A stretch of 36,195 bases of DNA from Curtobacterium sp. 'Ferrero' (GCF_002412165.1 NZ_NXIA01000025.1:1-36195), one strand, 5' to 3'; positions 1-9,090 are shown, counted from the stretch's first letter. Notes: generated by a model not told the origin, from the letters alone. Numbers and translations are program-made.

Positions 1-66
1 CCCGGCCCCCAGCCGCCCGCCCGGCCCCGGCCCGGCCCGCCCGCCCCGCCGCGGCCCGCCCGCTCC
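1..66. other. GC-only low-complexity tract
   Basis: The first 66 bases are almost purely C and G, with runs of three to five C on the plus strand; the only A is at position 11 and the only T is near the end. I see no gene. On the minus strand the same tract carries many G-runs and could fold into a G-quadruplex. It lies beyond the fabF terminator, so it is non-coding spacer as far as this window shows. Confidence 0.6.
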
Positions 67-68
67 TG

Positions 69-204
69 CTGTCGCTTTCGCGAAAGCGACAGATGCGTGA
101 GCGCCGCGCGCGGCGATCTGTCGCTTTCGCGAAAGCGACAGATCGCGTCTCGGGAAAGCGACAGATGCGATGCGCACGCGCCGTCGCGTCTGTCGCTTTC
201 GCGA
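69..204. repeat. Cluster of CTGTCGCTTTCG palindromes (REP-like)
   Basis: A perfect 24-bp palindrome at 69-92 (CTGTCGCTTTCG followed by its reverse complement) recurs at 118-141, where the symmetry extends to 34 bp (113-146). Half-copies follow: GAAAGCGACAGATGCG at 153-168 and TCTGTCGCTTTCGCGA at 189-204. Four occurrences in 136 bp of non-coding DNA downstream of fabF suggest a repetitive extragenic palindrome cluster. The full palindromes could form hairpins or cruciforms. They are more than 150 bp past the fabF stop and outside its nearer hairpin, so they are not obviously its terminator. Confidence 0.75.
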
Positions 205-258
205 CCCCCGCCAGCGCGCGCACGCGGGTTTCGCGACCCCCGCCAGCGCGCGCACGCG
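197..258. repeat. Two 30-bp direct repeats, period 32
   Basis: A 30-bp unit beginning TTTCGCGACCCCCGCC and ending GCGCACGCG is present at 197-226 and again, identically, at 229-258. The first copy starts inside the last half-palindrome of the neighbouring cluster, so it looks like a local tandem duplication of a repeat edge. Two copies with a 2-bp gap are not a CRISPR array. Confidence 0.8.
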
Positions 259-289
259 CGGGGCGCGCCGGACCGGCCACGGAACGAGC

Positions 290-323
290 GGAGGCCCGCC
301 CCCGCGACGCGGGACGGGCCTCC
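290..323 (-). terminator. Hairpin downstream of fabF
   Basis: GGAGGCCCG (290-298) pairs with CGGGCCTCC (315-323), and further pairing is possible inside the loop. It lies 35 bp past the fabF stop and ends the fab operon. There is no T-tract, so it is a GC-only actinobacterial-type hairpin whose activity is inferred. Confidence 0.5.
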
Positions 324-357
324 AGGCCGGACGGACGCGGTGTCCGCGCCCAGGTGA

Positions 358-1602
358 CTAGACGTTGCGGAACGCGACCACGGCGTTGTGCCCGCCGAAG
401 CCGAACGAGTTGCTCACCGCGAGCAGGTCGCCATCGGGCAGCTGACGCGGCTCGCGCGCGACGTCCATGACGATCTCCGGGTCCTGGTCGGTGAGGTTGA
501 TCGTCGGCGGCGCGACCCGCTCGTGCAGCGCGAGGACGGTGAAGACGGCCTCGATCGCACCGGCACCACCGAGCAGGTGTCCGGTCGACGCCTTCGTGGC
601 CGAGACAACGACGTCGTCGAGGTGGTCGCCGAAGACCCGGCGCATCGCGTGGTACTCCGCGACGTCGCCGACCGGGGTGGACGTGGCGTGGGCGTTGACG
701 TGGACGACGTCCTCGCGGGCGGCACCGGCGTGCTCGAGCGCGATGATGACGGCGCGTGCCGCAGCGCTGCCCTCGGGGTCCGGGGCGGTGATGTGGAACG
801 CGTCCGAGGTGATGCCGGCACCGGCGATCTCGGCGTAGATCTTCGCGCCGCGGGCCTCGGCGTGCTCCTTGGTCTCGAGGATGAGCGCCGCCGCGCCGTC
901 ACCGAGCACGAAGCCGTCACGCGTGACGTCGTACGGACGCGAGGCGGTCTCGGGGGAGTCGTTGCGACGGGACAGGGCCTGCATGGCCGCGAACGCCGCG
1001 AGGGGCAGCGGGTGCAGGGCGGCCTCGGCACCACCGGCGATGACGATGTCGGCCTCGCCCGTCGCGACGTGGCGGTAGGCCTCGGCGAGGGACTCGGTGC
1101 TCGACGCGCACGCCGACAGGTAGGTACGGGCACCGCCGCGGGCGCCGAACTCCATCTCGATGGCGGCGGCCGGGCCGTTCGCCATGAGCATCGGGACGGT
1201 CATCGGCATGACGCGGCGCGGACCCTTCTCGCGGAGGGTGTCCCAGGCGTCGAGCAGCGTGTTCACGCCGCCGATGCCGGTCGCCCAGTCGACGATGAGC
1301 CGCTCGGGCACGACGGATTCGGCGTCGATGCCGGCGTCGGCCCAGGCCTCGCGCGCCGCGATCAGGGAGAGCTGCGACGACGGGTCGAAGCGCTTGGTCT
1401 CCGGGCGGGTGAGCTGGTCGGTGACGAACCGGCGCGCCTGGCCGGCGAACTCGACGGGGAGCTCGAGCTCGGCGTAGCGCGGGTCCTCGATGCGGGTGAT
1501 GCCGGACTTGCCGGCGAGCAGCGCCTCCCACGTCTCCGGGGCGGTCGCGGCGAGGGGTGTGATCGCACCGATCCCGGTGACGACGACGGTCTTGTTGGTC
1601 AT
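358..1602 (-). CDS. fabF: Beta-ketoacyl-ACP synthase II (FabF)
   Basis: FabF catalyses the elongating Claisen condensation of acyl-enzyme with malonyl-ACP in type II fatty acid synthesis in the cytosol. The 414-residue protein has the usual length and the full Cys-His-His triad: C165 in SACASS, H305 in NAHATSTP and H342 in KASTGHLLGG. The glycine-rich C-terminal loop (NSFGFGGHNA) is intact. It starts at ATG 1602 with only a weak A/G-rich element upstream. It is the last gene of the fabD-fabH-acpP-fabF run, 229 bp after acpP, a wider gap than between the other fab genes and one holding a 19-bp palindrome. A strong hairpin follows the stop. FabF is preferred over FabB because of the operon position. 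Confidence 0.95.
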   Translation of the reverse strand: MTNKTVVVTGIGAITPLAATAPETWEALLAGKSGITRIEDPRYAELELPVEFAGQARRFVTDQLTRPETKRFDPSSQLSLIAAREAWADAGIDAESVVPERLIVDWATGIGGVNTLLDAWDTLREKGPRRVMPMTVPMLMANGPAAAIEMEFGARGGARTYLSACASSTESLAEAYRHVATGEADIVIAGGAEAALHPLPLAAFAAMQALSRRNDSPETASRPYDVTRDGFVLGDGAAALILETKEHAEARGAKIYAEIAGAGITSDAFHITAPDPEGSAAARAVIIALEHAGAAREDVVHVNAHATSTPVGDVAEYHAMRRVFGDHLDDVVVSATKASTGHLLGGAGAIEAVFTVLALHERVAPPTINLTDQDPEIVMDVAREPRQLPDGDLLAVSNSFGFGGHNAVVAFRNV

Positions 1603-1744
1603 GGAACGACGTGTTCTTTCGTGAGGACGTCCGGCCGCTCGTGGCGGTGCCGGACGGAGCCGGGGCGGGCCGACGAACGCCGGGCCGTGGATGGACGGGC
1701 GGTGCCGGTCCGGCGGACGTCGGCTGGTGCCGAGCCGTCAGGGA

Positions 1745-1763
1745 CCGGATCGGGCCGATCCGG
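1745..1763. repeat. 19-bp palindrome between acpP and fabF
   Basis: CCGGATCGG, a single G, then CCGATCCGG: nine-base arms around one base. It lies in the 229-bp gap between the acpP stop and the fabF start. The one-base spacer is too tight for a stable hairpin, so it looks more like an operator or chance symmetry than a terminator. Confidence 0.35.
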
Positions 1764-1831
1764 GGGTGGACGAGGTGAGCGCCGCGACCCGCGGCTGGTC
1801 CGCCGGGGCCGCGGCGCTCAGGAAGCTCGCG

Positions 1832-2080
1832 TCAGGCCTGCGCCTTGACGATGTAGTCGACGGCGTCGCCGACGGTCTTGAGGTTCTTGACCTCTTCGTC
1901 GGGGATCTTCACGTCGAACTTCTCCTCGGCGTTCACGACGATGGTCATCATCGAGATCGAGTCGATGTCGAGGTCGTCGGTGAACGACTTGTCGGCCGCG
2001 ACGGTGTCGGTCGCGATGCCGGTCTCGTCGTTGATCAGCTCGGCCAGGCCGGCGAGGACTTCTTCGTTGGACAGGGCCAT
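1832..2080 (-). CDS. acpP: Acyl carrier protein of fatty acid synthesis
   Basis: AcpP carries growing acyl chains on a 4'-phosphopantetheine arm for the Fab enzymes. The 82-residue acidic protein has the attachment serine S41 in the DIDSISMM motif at the start of helix II. The start at ATG 2080 is fixed by an AAGGAG ribosome binding site seven bases upstream. It sits between fabH and fabF as in streptomycete fab operons. It is clearly different from the second carrier protein at 13938-14225, whose serine lies in a TSH context, so this is the housekeeping carrier. Confidence 0.96.
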   Translation of the reverse strand: MALSNEEVLAGLAELINDETGIATDTVAADKSFTDDLDIDSISMMTIVVNAEEKFDVKIPDEEVKNLKTVGDAVDYIVKAQA

Positions 2081-2216
2081 GGGGATTCTCCTTGAGGGGG
2101 TGTCGTTTGACCGTGGACCAGCCTAGGGCACTCGTGGTGCGGGCGCCCGGAGGCAGGCGGGGGATCGCGGCGCGACCCCGGACGGGCGGCCGAGCCGGAG
2201 CCCGACCGGATGGTGG

Positions 2217-3254
2217 CTAGGGGAGGACGACGACCTGTGCGCCGAACACGAGACCGGCACCGAAGCCGATCTGCAGCGCGAGGCCGCCGGAGAGCTCGGG
2301 GTGTTCCTCGAGCAGGCGGTGCGTCGCGAGCGGGATGCTCGCGGCGGAGGTGTTGCCGGTGGTGGTGATGTCGCGGGCGATCTCCACCGTGTCGGGTAGG
2401 CCGAGCTGCTTGGCGAACTCGTCGATGATGCGGATGTTCGCCTGGTGCGGCACGAACGCGGCGAGGTCCGACGCGGTGATGCCCGCGGCCTCGAGTGCCT
2501 CGCGCGCCACCTTCACCATCTCCCAGACCGCCCAGCGGAAGACCGTCTGGCCGGCCTGCCGCATGGTCGGACGGGAAGCGCCCGCGGCCCACTCGTTGTA
2601 GGTCGCCGTCATGCCGATGGCGTCCCACTTCGAGCCGTCCGAGCCCCAGATCGTCGGCGCGATGCCGGGCTGGTCGCTCGGGCCGACGACCGCCGCTCCG
2701 GCCCCGTCGCCGAGGAGGAACGAGATCGAGCGGTCGGTCGGGTCGACGACGTCGCTGAGCTTCTCGGCGCCCACGACGAGCACGTGGTCGGCGAGCCCGG
2801 ACTTGATGAAGGAGTCCGCCTGTGCGATGCCGTACGCGTACCCGGCGCACGCGGCGCTGACGTCGTACGCCGCCGCGGGCGTCGCACCGAGCCGCTCGGC
2901 CAGCAGCGACGCCATCGACGGGGTCGCGACGGTGTGCGTCACGGTGCTCACCAGGACGACGCCGATCTGCGACGGCTCGATGCCGGCCTTCGCGATCGCC
3001 TCGCGCGCGGCGACCTCGGCGAGGTCGACGGCCTCGACGTCCTTGCCCGCGCGCTTGCGGGTGACGATGCCGGTGCGCTGCCGGATCCACTCGTCGGAGG
3101 AGTCGATCGGGCCGACGAGGTCGTCGTTCGGCACGACGTTCTCGCCGCGGGCCGCGCCGAACGCGAGGATGCGGGTGAACTCGTGACCGCGGCGCTGCTG
3201 CAGCACCGGCCGGGAGGCGGTGGTCGGGTCGGTCTCGGGGGTCGCGTCCGTCAC
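2217..3254 (-). CDS. fabH: Beta-ketoacyl-ACP synthase III (FabH)
   Basis: FabH starts fatty acid synthesis by condensing a short acyl-CoA with malonyl-ACP; in actinobacteria it often takes branched primers from amino acid breakdown. The protein is 345 residues from GTG 3254, whose GTGA overlaps the fabD stop and implies translational coupling. Catalytic residues are present: C136 in SAACAGYAYG, H270 in FVPHQANIRI and N301 in GNTSAAS. The first 24 or so residues are polar and extend beyond the usual FabH N-terminus, but the overlap supports this start. The reading frame stays open further upstream, but that stretch is the shadow of fabD. Confidence 0.95.
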   Translation of the reverse strand: MTDATPETDPTTASRPVLQQRRGHEFTRILAFGAARGENVVPNDDLVGPIDSSDEWIRQRTGIVTRKRAGKDVEAVDLAEVAAREAIAKAGIEPSQIGVVLVSTVTHTVATPSMASLLAERLGATPAAAYDVSAACAGYAYGIAQADSFIKSGLADHVLVVGAEKLSDVVDPTDRSISFLLGDGAGAAVVGPSDQPGIAPTIWGSDGSKWDAIGMTATYNEWAAGASRPTMRQAGQTVFRWAVWEMVKVAREALEAAGITASDLAAFVPHQANIRIIDEFAKQLGLPDTVEIARDITTTGNTSAASIPLATHRLLEEHPELSGGLALQIGFGAGLVFGAQVVVLP

Positions 3255-4192
3255 GCGGTCGCCTCTGCTTCCGTGGTCGCGGACTGCAGCAGCTCGACGG
3301 CTGCGGGCAGGTCCTCGGGGGTCTTGATCGCCACGGTCGGGGTGCCGCGCAGGCCACGCTTCGCGAGGCCGACGAGGGCACCGGCCGGGGCCAGCTCGAT
3401 GATGCCGGTGACGCCCGCGGCGGAGAAGGACTCCATCACGGCGTCCCAGTGCACGGGGTTCGCGATCTGCTGCACCGCCAGGTCGACGAACCGGCGTCCG
3501 TCGTCGACCCGGGAGCCGTCCGCGTTCGTCCAGATCGGGAGCGTCGGGTCCTGCACGGGCGCGGCGGCGGCCACGGGGGCGACCCGCTCGACCGCGGGGG
3601 CCATGTACCGGGTGTGGAAGGCGCCGGCGACGGCGAGCGGCACGACGCGGGCCTTGGCGGGCGGCTCGGCCGCGAGGGCGGCGATCGCGTCCGCGGCACC
3701 GGCGACGACGGTCTGTCCGCCACCGTTGTGGTTCGCGGGGACGAGCCCGTGGGACTCGAGCGCAGCGGCGACCTCGTCCGCGTCCCCGCCGAGGACGGCG
3801 GCCATCGAGGTCGGCTCGAGCGCGGCGGCGTCGGCCATCGCGCGACCGCGCTCGGCGACGAGCGACAGGGCGTCGGCCGGTTCGAGGATGCCGGCGACCG
3901 CGGCCGCGGTGAACTCGCCGACCGAGTGCCCGGCGACCCCGCCGACGAGCGCACGCCGACCGTCGGCGAGCAGGGCGTCGGCCGTGATGAGGCCCGCCGC
4001 GACGATGAGCGGCTGTGCGAGTGCGGTGTCCTTGATGGTCTCGGCGTCGGAGACGGTCCCGTGCTGCACGAGGTCGACCCCGACGGCGTCCGACCACGCT
4101 CCGAGGCGCTCTCGCACGGAGGCGTCCTCGAGCCAGGGGGCGAGGAAGCCGGGGGTCTGGGAGCCCTGTCCGGGCGCGACGACGACGATCAC
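3251..4192 (-). CDS. fabD: Malonyl-CoA:ACP transacylase (FabD)
   Basis: FabD transfers malonyl from CoA to the carrier protein, supplying extender units to FabH and FabF. I start it at GTG 4192, giving 313 residues, the normal family length. An AGGA element lies a few bases upstream and the protein opens directly with the conserved VIVVVAPGQGSQ strand. The active serine is S90 in GHSVGE and the partner histidine is H193 in GAFHTRYM. An in-frame start 17 codons upstream is possible but adds non-conserved sequence. It is the first fab gene, 136 bp after fasR; that gap carries a promoter-like element with an inverted repeat. Confidence 0.95.
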   Translation of the reverse strand: MIVVVAPGQGSQTPGFLAPWLEDASVRERLGAWSDAVGVDLVQHGTVSDAETIKDTALAQPLIVAAGLITADALLADGRRALVGGVAGHSVGEFTAAAVAGILEPADALSLVAERGRAMADAAALEPTSMAAVLGGDADEVAAALESHGLVPANHNGGGQTVVAGAADAIAALAAEPPAKARVVPLAVAGAFHTRYMAPAVERVAPVAAAAPVQDPTLPIWTNADGSRVDDGRRFVDLAVQQIANPVHWDAVMESFSAAGVTGIIELAPAGALVGLAKRGLRGTPTVAIKTPEDLPAAVELLQSATTEAEATA

Positions 4193-4217
4193 CGGACAAT
4201 CCTGCCGGGGAGCGGTC

Positions 4218-4246
4218 GTCGTACCCGTGTGGACTTCCCACACGAA
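4218..4246 (-). promoter_or_regulatory. Candidate fab promoter with operator-like inverted repeat
   Basis: On the minus strand TTCGTG (4241-4246) and TACGAC (4218-4223) are separated by 17 bp, a plausible though weak -35/-10 pair 25 bp ahead of the fabD start. The spacer is almost filled by GTGTGG-N5-CCACAC (4227-4243). An inverted repeat between -35 and -10 is where a repressor or spacer-binding regulator would act. FasR, encoded immediately upstream, is the obvious candidate, but its binding here is inference. Confidence 0.4.
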
Positions 4247-4328
4247 TCCCGCCGAGACCTTGTGCGATGTCCTGCACGCGGACGTGCGCCCGGTGCGTGT
4301 CGCTGCCGGCGCGCGGCTGCCGGGCAGG

Positions 4329-5555
4329 TCACCGTCGGTGCGGCAGCCGACGTCGGCCGGACGCCGACTCGGACATCGCCCCGAGGATGAGCGCCGACTG
4401 CACGATCAGGGCGTCGCGGGCGTGGGTGGCGTCCCAGCCGATGATGTCCGCCACCCGGCGCAGGCGGTAGCGGACGGTGTTCGGGTGCACGAAGAGCTCG
4501 CGGGCCGTCGCTTCGAGTGACCGGCCGGTGTCGAGGTAGCACCACAGCGTCTGCAGGAGCTCGGTGGACTGGTCCTTGAGCGGCACGTAGATGCGCTGCA
4601 CGAGGGCCGACCGGGCGAGCGGGTCGCCCGCCAGCGCCCGCTCGGGGAGCAGGTCGTCCGCGAGCGCCGGACGGGGAGCCCCGCGCCACGCCCGCGCCAC
4701 CGCGAAGCCGGCGAGGGCCGCCTTGGCGCTCGTCGACGCGTCGACGACCCCGGTGACCTCGTTGCCGAGCACCAGGTGGCCCTCGCCGAACGACGGCTCG
4801 AGCGCCTGGGCGATGGCGGTGAACGACACCGGGTCCTCGCCCTCGGGCACGTCGTCGCGCGGGGTCGCCCGGCCGATGACCACGACGAGGCGCGATCCCT
4901 GCACGCCGATGAGCACGTCGGCGTCCATGTGCCGGGCCGTGCGACGGATCTGGTCGACCTCGAGCTGCTTCGGTGCCGTGCCGACCAGGACCGCGACCTC
5001 GCCGTGGCCGTGCCAGCCGAGCGCCGCGATGCGGGAGGGCAGTTCGTCGTCGTACTCGCCCGAGAGGATCGAGTCGACCACGAGGGCTTCGAGCCGCGCG
5101 TCCCACAGTCCGCGGGCCTCGGCGGCGCGGGCGTAGACGTCGGCGGCCGCGAAGGCGATGTCCCGCGAGTACTTCAGGATCGCCTCCTGCAGCATCTCGT
5201 CGTCCTTCGCCCGTTCCTCGACGACCGTCACCACGACGCGGATGAGCTGCAGGGTCTGCTGCAGGCTCACCGAGCGCAGGAGCTCCCGGGGCGCCGAGCC
5301 GAACACGTCGGCCGCGGCGATCCACGGTGTCGACGAGGTGCCCTCGAGCCACCCGATGAACGACGTGATGCCCGCCTGCGCCACGAGCCCCACCGCGGAC
5401 CGGCGTCCGGGCGGCATCTCGCTGTACCAGGGGAGCGTGTCCTCCAGCCGCTTGATGGTGGCGGTGGAGAGTTCTCCGGACACCTGACGGAGCCAGGAGA
5501 GCGCGCGTTGCTTCGCGCTCTCCTGGCTCTCGGTGTCGGGGTGGACCGACGTCAC
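4329..5555 (-). CDS. fasR: PucR-type regulator of fatty acid synthesis (FasR-like)
   Basis: This 408-residue protein has a C-terminal PucR/CdaR-type helix-turn-helix at about 335-395, with the characteristic SLEATARELFVHPNTVRYRL segment (346-365). The middle (about 180-300) resembles the GGDEF-like sensory region of the family, and the N-terminal third is helical. The same kind of regulator, FasR, precedes fabD-fabH-acpP-fabF in Streptomyces and controls that operon; this order and length match. It starts at GTG 5555, only 7 bp after the aceE stop, so it is probably co-transcribed with aceE. The ribosome binding site is weak (GAG at best), so coupling to aceE translation is likely. Assignment rests on context plus domain type. 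Confidence 0.85.
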   Translation of the reverse strand: MTSVHPDTESQESAKQRALSWLRQVSGELSTATIKRLEDTLPWYSEMPPGRRSAVGLVAQAGITSFIGWLEGTSSTPWIAAADVFGSAPRELLRSVSLQQTLQLIRVVVTVVEERAKDDEMLQEAILKYSRDIAFAAADVYARAAEARGLWDARLEALVVDSILSGEYDDELPSRIAALGWHGHGEVAVLVGTAPKQLEVDQIRRTARHMDADVLIGVQGSRLVVVIGRATPRDDVPEGEDPVSFTAIAQALEPSFGEGHLVLGNEVTGVVDASTSAKAALAGFAVARAWRGAPRPALADDLLPERALAGDPLARSALVQRIYVPLKDQSTELLQTLWCYLDTGRSLEATARELFVHPNTVRYRLRRVADIIGWDATHARDALIVQSALILGAMSESASGRRRLPHRR

Positions 5556-5562
5556 GTCGTCG

Positions 5563-8307
5563 TCAGCTCTCGCCGCCGGCGCTGCCCGTGGTGCCGGCGG
5601 TCACGTCGTGCAGGCGGTACTTGTCGATCGCCTGCTGCACGAGCGCGTGGTCGACCTTGCCCTGCTTCGCGAGCTGCTGCAGCGTCCGCACGACGACCGA
5701 GGGGCCGTCGATGTGGAAGAAGCGTCGCGCCGCGGGACGGGTGTCCGAGAACCCGAAGCCGTCCGCGCCGAGCGTGGCGTAGTCGGTCGGGACGAACGGG
5801 CGGATCTGCTCCTGCACGGCGTGCATGAAGTCGCTGACCGCGACGACCGGGCCCTCGGTGCCGAGGAGGCGCTCGGTGACGTACGGGGTGCGCGGCTGCT
5901 CGTTCGGGTTGAGGAACGCCTGCTGCTCCGCGTCGAGACCGTCGCGGTACAGCTCGCCCCAGCTCGTGACGCTCCAGACGTCGGCCGACACGCCCCAGTC
6001 CTCGGCGAGGAGCTGCTGCGCCTCGAGGATCCACGGCACGGCGACACCGGACGCGAGCAGCTGGGCCTTCGGGCCGTCGTGCTCGCTCGGCTTGAGCAGG
6101 TACATGCCCTTGACGATGCCCTCGACGTCGACGCCCTCGGGCTCGGCCGGCTGCACGAGCGGCTCGTTGTAGACCGTCAGGTAGTACATGACGTTCGGGT
6201 CGGCGTGCTTCGGCGAGCCGTCCTCGTTCGTGCCGTACATGCGCTCGAGGCCCGACTTGACGATGTGGCCGATCTCGTACCCGTAGGCGGGGTCGTAGGA
6301 CACCACGGCCGGGTTCGTCGCCGCGAGGAGCAGCGAGTGGCCGTCGGCGTGCTGCAGGCCCTCACCGGTCAGGGTGGTGCGACCGGCGGTCGCACCGATC
6401 ATGAACCCGCGCGTCATCTGGTCGCCCGCGGCCCAGATCGCGTCACCGGTCCGCTGGAACCCGAACTGCGAGTAGAAGACGTAGACCGGGATGAGCGGCT
6501 CGCCCTGCGTCGAGTACGAGGTGCCGACGGCGGTGAACGCGGCCAGCGCACCGGCCTCGTTGATGCCGACGTGGATGATCTGGCCGGACGGGCTCTCCTT
6601 GTAGGCCAGGAGGAGCTCGCGGTCGACCGAGGTGTAGTGCTGACCGTTCGGGTTGTAGATCTTCGCGGTCGGGAAGTAGGCGTCCATGCCGAACGTCCGG
6701 GCCTCGTCCGGGATGATCGGGACCACGCGGTCGCCGAAGTCGGGCGAGCGGAGCAGGTCCTTCAGCAGGCGGGCGAACGCCATCGTCGTGGCGACCTCCT
6801 GCTTGCCGGAACCCTTCTTGACGACCTGGTACTTCGAGTCGTCGGGCAGGGAGACCTGCGTGTACTTCGTCCGGCGCTCCGGCACGTAGCCGCCGAGCTC
6901 GCGGCGACGCTCGTGCATGTACTGGATCGCCTCGTCGTCGTTGCCCGGGTGGTAGTACGGCGGCGTGTACGGGTCCTCCTCGAGCTGCGCGTCCGTGATC
7001 GGGATGCGCATCTCGTCGCGGAACTGCTTGAGGTTGTCGAGCGTGAGCTTCTTCATCTGGTGGGTCGCGTTGCGGCCCTCGAAGCTCGGTCCGAGGCCGT
7101 AGCCCTTGACCGTCTTCGCGAGGATGACGGTCGGCTGGCCCTTGTGCTCGGTCGCGGCCTTGAACGCGGCGTAGACCTTGCGGTAGTCGTGGCCACCGCG
7201 CTTGAGGTTCCAGATCTGGTCGTCGGAGTAGTCCTCGACGAGCTGGAGCGCGCGCGGGTCGCGGCCGAAGAAGTTCTCGCGGACGTACGCGCCGTTCTCG
7301 GCCTTGTACGTCTGGTAGTCGCCGTCGGGCGTGGCGTTCATGAGGTTGAGCAGCGCGCCCTCGGTGTCGCGGGCGAGGAGGTCGTCCCACTCGCGGCCCC
7401 AGATCACCTTGATGACGTTCCAGCCGGCTCCGCGGAAGAAGGCCTCGAGCTCCTGGATGATCTTGCCGTTGCCGCGGACCGGGCCGTCGAGTCGCTGCAG
7501 GTTGCAGTTGATGACGAAGTTCAGGTTGTCGAGCCCGTCGTTGGCCGCGACCTGGAGCTGGCCGCGCGACTCGACCTCGTCCATCTCGCCGTCGCCGAGG
7601 AACGCCCAGACCTGCTGGTCGGAGGCGTCCTTGATGCCACGGTTGGACAGGTACTTGGCCTGCTGCGCCTGGTAGATCGCGTTGATCGGGCCGATGCCCA
7701 TCGACACGGTCGGGAACTGCCAGAAGTGCGGCATCAGGCGCGGGTGCGGGTAGGACGACAGCCCGCCGCCGGCGTGGGACTTCTCCTGGCGGAAGCCGTC
7801 GAGCTGGTCCTCGCTGAGGCGGCCCTCCATGTAGGCGCGGGCGTACATGCCGGGGGAGGCGTGGCCCTGGAAGAAGACCTGGTCACCGCCGGACGGGTGG
7901 TCCTGCGCACGGAAGAAGTGGTTGTAGCCGACCTCGTACATCGCGGCGCTCGACGCGTAGGTCGAGATGTGGCCGCCGACGGCGATGCCCGGACGCTGGG
8001 CGCGGTGCACCGTGATCGCGGCGTTCCAGCGGATCCACCGGCGGTAGCGGCGCTCGAGCTCCTCGTCGCCGGGGAACTCGGGCTCGTTCTCCGGAGCGAT
8101 GGTGTTGACGTAGTCCGTCGTGGGGACCATCGGCACACCGAGGTGCAGTTCCTTGGACCGCTTGAGCAGGCTGAGCATGATCTCGCGGCCGCGCTGGTGG
8201 CCGTGGGTCTGCACCAGGCCGTCGAGGGACTCACGCCACTCGGCGGTCTCCTCCGGGTCCTGGTCGTCGCTGCCGGCGCTGTACGGGTCCTGGTCGTTCA
8301 CCGTCAC
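5563..8307 (-). CDS. aceE: Pyruvate dehydrogenase E1 component, homodimeric type
   Basis: AceE decarboxylates pyruvate with thiamine diphosphate and passes the acetyl group to the lipoyl domain of E2, making acetyl-CoA. The protein is 914 residues from GTG 8307, chosen for the GAGG six bases upstream; GTG 8301 is an alternative two codons later. The length fits the single-chain E1 of enterobacteria and actinobacteria rather than the alpha/beta E1. The ThDP motif starts with GDGEMDE (238-244) and ends with [11 protein letters not shown] about 23 residues on. [17 protein letters not shown] and the HFW segment are typical of the family. No E2 or E3 gene is in the window. fasR and the fab genes follow on the same strand, linking acetyl-CoA supply to fatty acid synthesis. 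Confidence 0.96.
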   Translation of the reverse strand: MTVNDQDPYSAGSDDQDPEETAEWRESLDGLVQTHGHQRGREIMLSLLKRSKELHLGVPMVPTTDYVNTIAPENEPEFPGDEELERRYRRWIRWNAAITVHRAQRPGIAVGGHISTYASSAAMYEVGYNHFFRAQDHPSGGDQVFFQGHASPGMYARAYMEGRLSEDQLDGFRQEKSHAGGGLSSYPHPRLMPHFWQFPTVSMGIGPINAIYQAQQAKYLSNRGIKDASDQQVWAFLGDGEMDEVESRGQLQVAANDGLDNLNFVINCNLQRLDGPVRGNGKIIQELEAFFRGAGWNVIKVIWGREWDDLLARDTEGALLNLMNATPDGDYQTYKAENGAYVRENFFGRDPRALQLVEDYSDDQIWNLKRGGHDYRKVYAAFKAATEHKGQPTVILAKTVKGYGLGPSFEGRNATHQMKKLTLDNLKQFRDEMRIPITDAQLEEDPYTPPYYHPGNDDEAIQYMHERRRELGGYVPERRTKYTQVSLPDDSKYQVVKKGSGKQEVATTMAFARLLKDLLRSPDFGDRVVPIIPDEARTFGMDAYFPTAKIYNPNGQHYTSVDRELLLAYKESPSGQIIHVGINEAGALAAFTAVGTSYSTQGEPLIPVYVFYSQFGFQRTGDAIWAAGDQMTRGFMIGATAGRTTLTGEGLQHADGHSLLLAATNPAVVSYDPAYGYEIGHIVKSGLERMYGTNEDGSPKHADPNVMYYLTVYNEPLVQPAEPEGVDVEGIVKGMYLLKPSEHDGPKAQLLASGVAVPWILEAQQLLAEDWGVSADVWSVTSWGELYRDGLDAEQQAFLNPNEQPRTPYVTERLLGTEGPVVAVSDFMHAVQEQIRPFVPTDYATLGADGFGFSDTRPAARRFFHIDGPSVVVRTLQQLAKQGKVDHALVQQAIDKYRLHDVTAGTTGSAGGES

Positions 8308-8442
8308 CCTTGACCTCGTTCGTTCTCGTGGTGGTGGACATGGTGGGTTCCGGCGGTCGGGTCCGACCTGATGGAAACCCACACCACTCTAGGCCCCACC
8401 ACCGACCGCCAGGCTGATGGTGACGTGCACGTGGACAGGTGC

Positions 8443-8470
8443 TTGCATTCGGGTGCCGTCGGCGTACGAT
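8443..8470 (+). promoter_or_regulatory. Promoter of the peroxiredoxin gene
   Basis: TTGCAT (8443-8448) and TACGAT (8465-8470) are separated by 16 bp in the 241-bp gap between divergent aceE and the peroxiredoxin gene. Both hexamers match the principal sigma consensus well for such GC-rich DNA. Transcription would start near 8477, leaving a leader of about 70 bases that carries the GAGGAAGAAG ribosome binding site. Confidence 0.55.
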
Positions 8471-8548
8471 TGCCGATCGTGCACGCGTGACCCGCGCCTG
8501 CACGCGACACGGGCACACACCACGCTCGAGGAAGAAGCACACGCACCG

Positions 8549-9037
8549 ATGGCACTGGAGATCGGCTCACTCGCGCCGGACTTCGAGCTCCCGAACCAGT
8601 TCGGGGAGCACGTCCGCCTCAGCGACTTCCGCGGGATCCGCCCCGTCGCGCTCGTCTTCTTCCCGCTCGCGTTCTCCTCGACCTGCACGGACGAGCTCTG
8701 CGCCCTGCAGGACAACATCGCGATGTTCCAGGACCAGCGCGTCGAGCTCGTCGCCGTCTCCGTCGACTCGAAGGCCACGCTCCGCTCGTTCGCGCAGGCC
8801 AACGGCTACGACTTCGAGCTGCTCGCCGACTTCTGGCCGCACGGCGCCGTGTCGAAGGAGTACGGCGTGTTCCTCGAGCACAAGGGCTTCGCCACCCGGG
8901 CGACGTTCGTCATCGACGTGCAGGGCCGGATCAAGGCCTCGATCATCACCGAGCCGGGTCGGCAGCGCGACGTCGCGGAGTACCGCGCCGCGCTCGACCG
9001 CCTCGCCGCGTGCGCGGCACCCGTCCCCGTCGGCTAG
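8549..9037 (+). CDS. AhpE/PrxQ-like peroxiredoxin
   Basis: This 162-residue thioredoxin-fold peroxidase should reduce peroxides in the cytosol. The FPLAFSSTCTDELC segment holds the peroxidatic cysteine C46, with T45 nearby and an Arg later in the fold. The overall sequence resembles mycobacterial AhpE (FPLAF, the DF-L-DFWPHG-VS-YGV stretch). Unlike classical 1-Cys AhpE it has a second cysteine, C51, spaced C-x4-C as in PrxQ/BCP enzymes, so an intramolecular disulfide is possible. Start ATG 8549 follows GAGGAAGAAG at 8528-8537. An open frame begins upstream at 8417, but its extra residues are not conserved-looking and it would ignore this binding site. Confidence 0.88.
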   Translation: MALEIGSLAPDFELPNQFGEHVRLSDFRGIRPVALVFFPLAFSSTCTDELCALQDNIAMFQDQRVELVAVSVDSKATLRSFAQANGYDFELLADFWPHGAVSKEYGVFLEHKGFATRATFVIDVQGRIKASIITEPGRQRDVAEYRAALDRLAACAAPVPVG

Positions 9038-9090
9038 CGCTCCGAACACTCCACGCGGACGCTGACGCGTCCGGACAGTCTGGAGGCACG

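Noticed and set aside
197..258. Two 30-bp direct repeats resembling the start of a CRISPR array
   Set aside because: Only two copies separated by 2 bp, no spacers of normal length and no cas genes; a local tandem duplication explains it.
5563..8307. Large plus-strand open frame antisense to aceE
   Set aside because: It is Val/Leu/Arg/Asp-rich shadow sequence without domains; aceE has clear motifs on the other strand.
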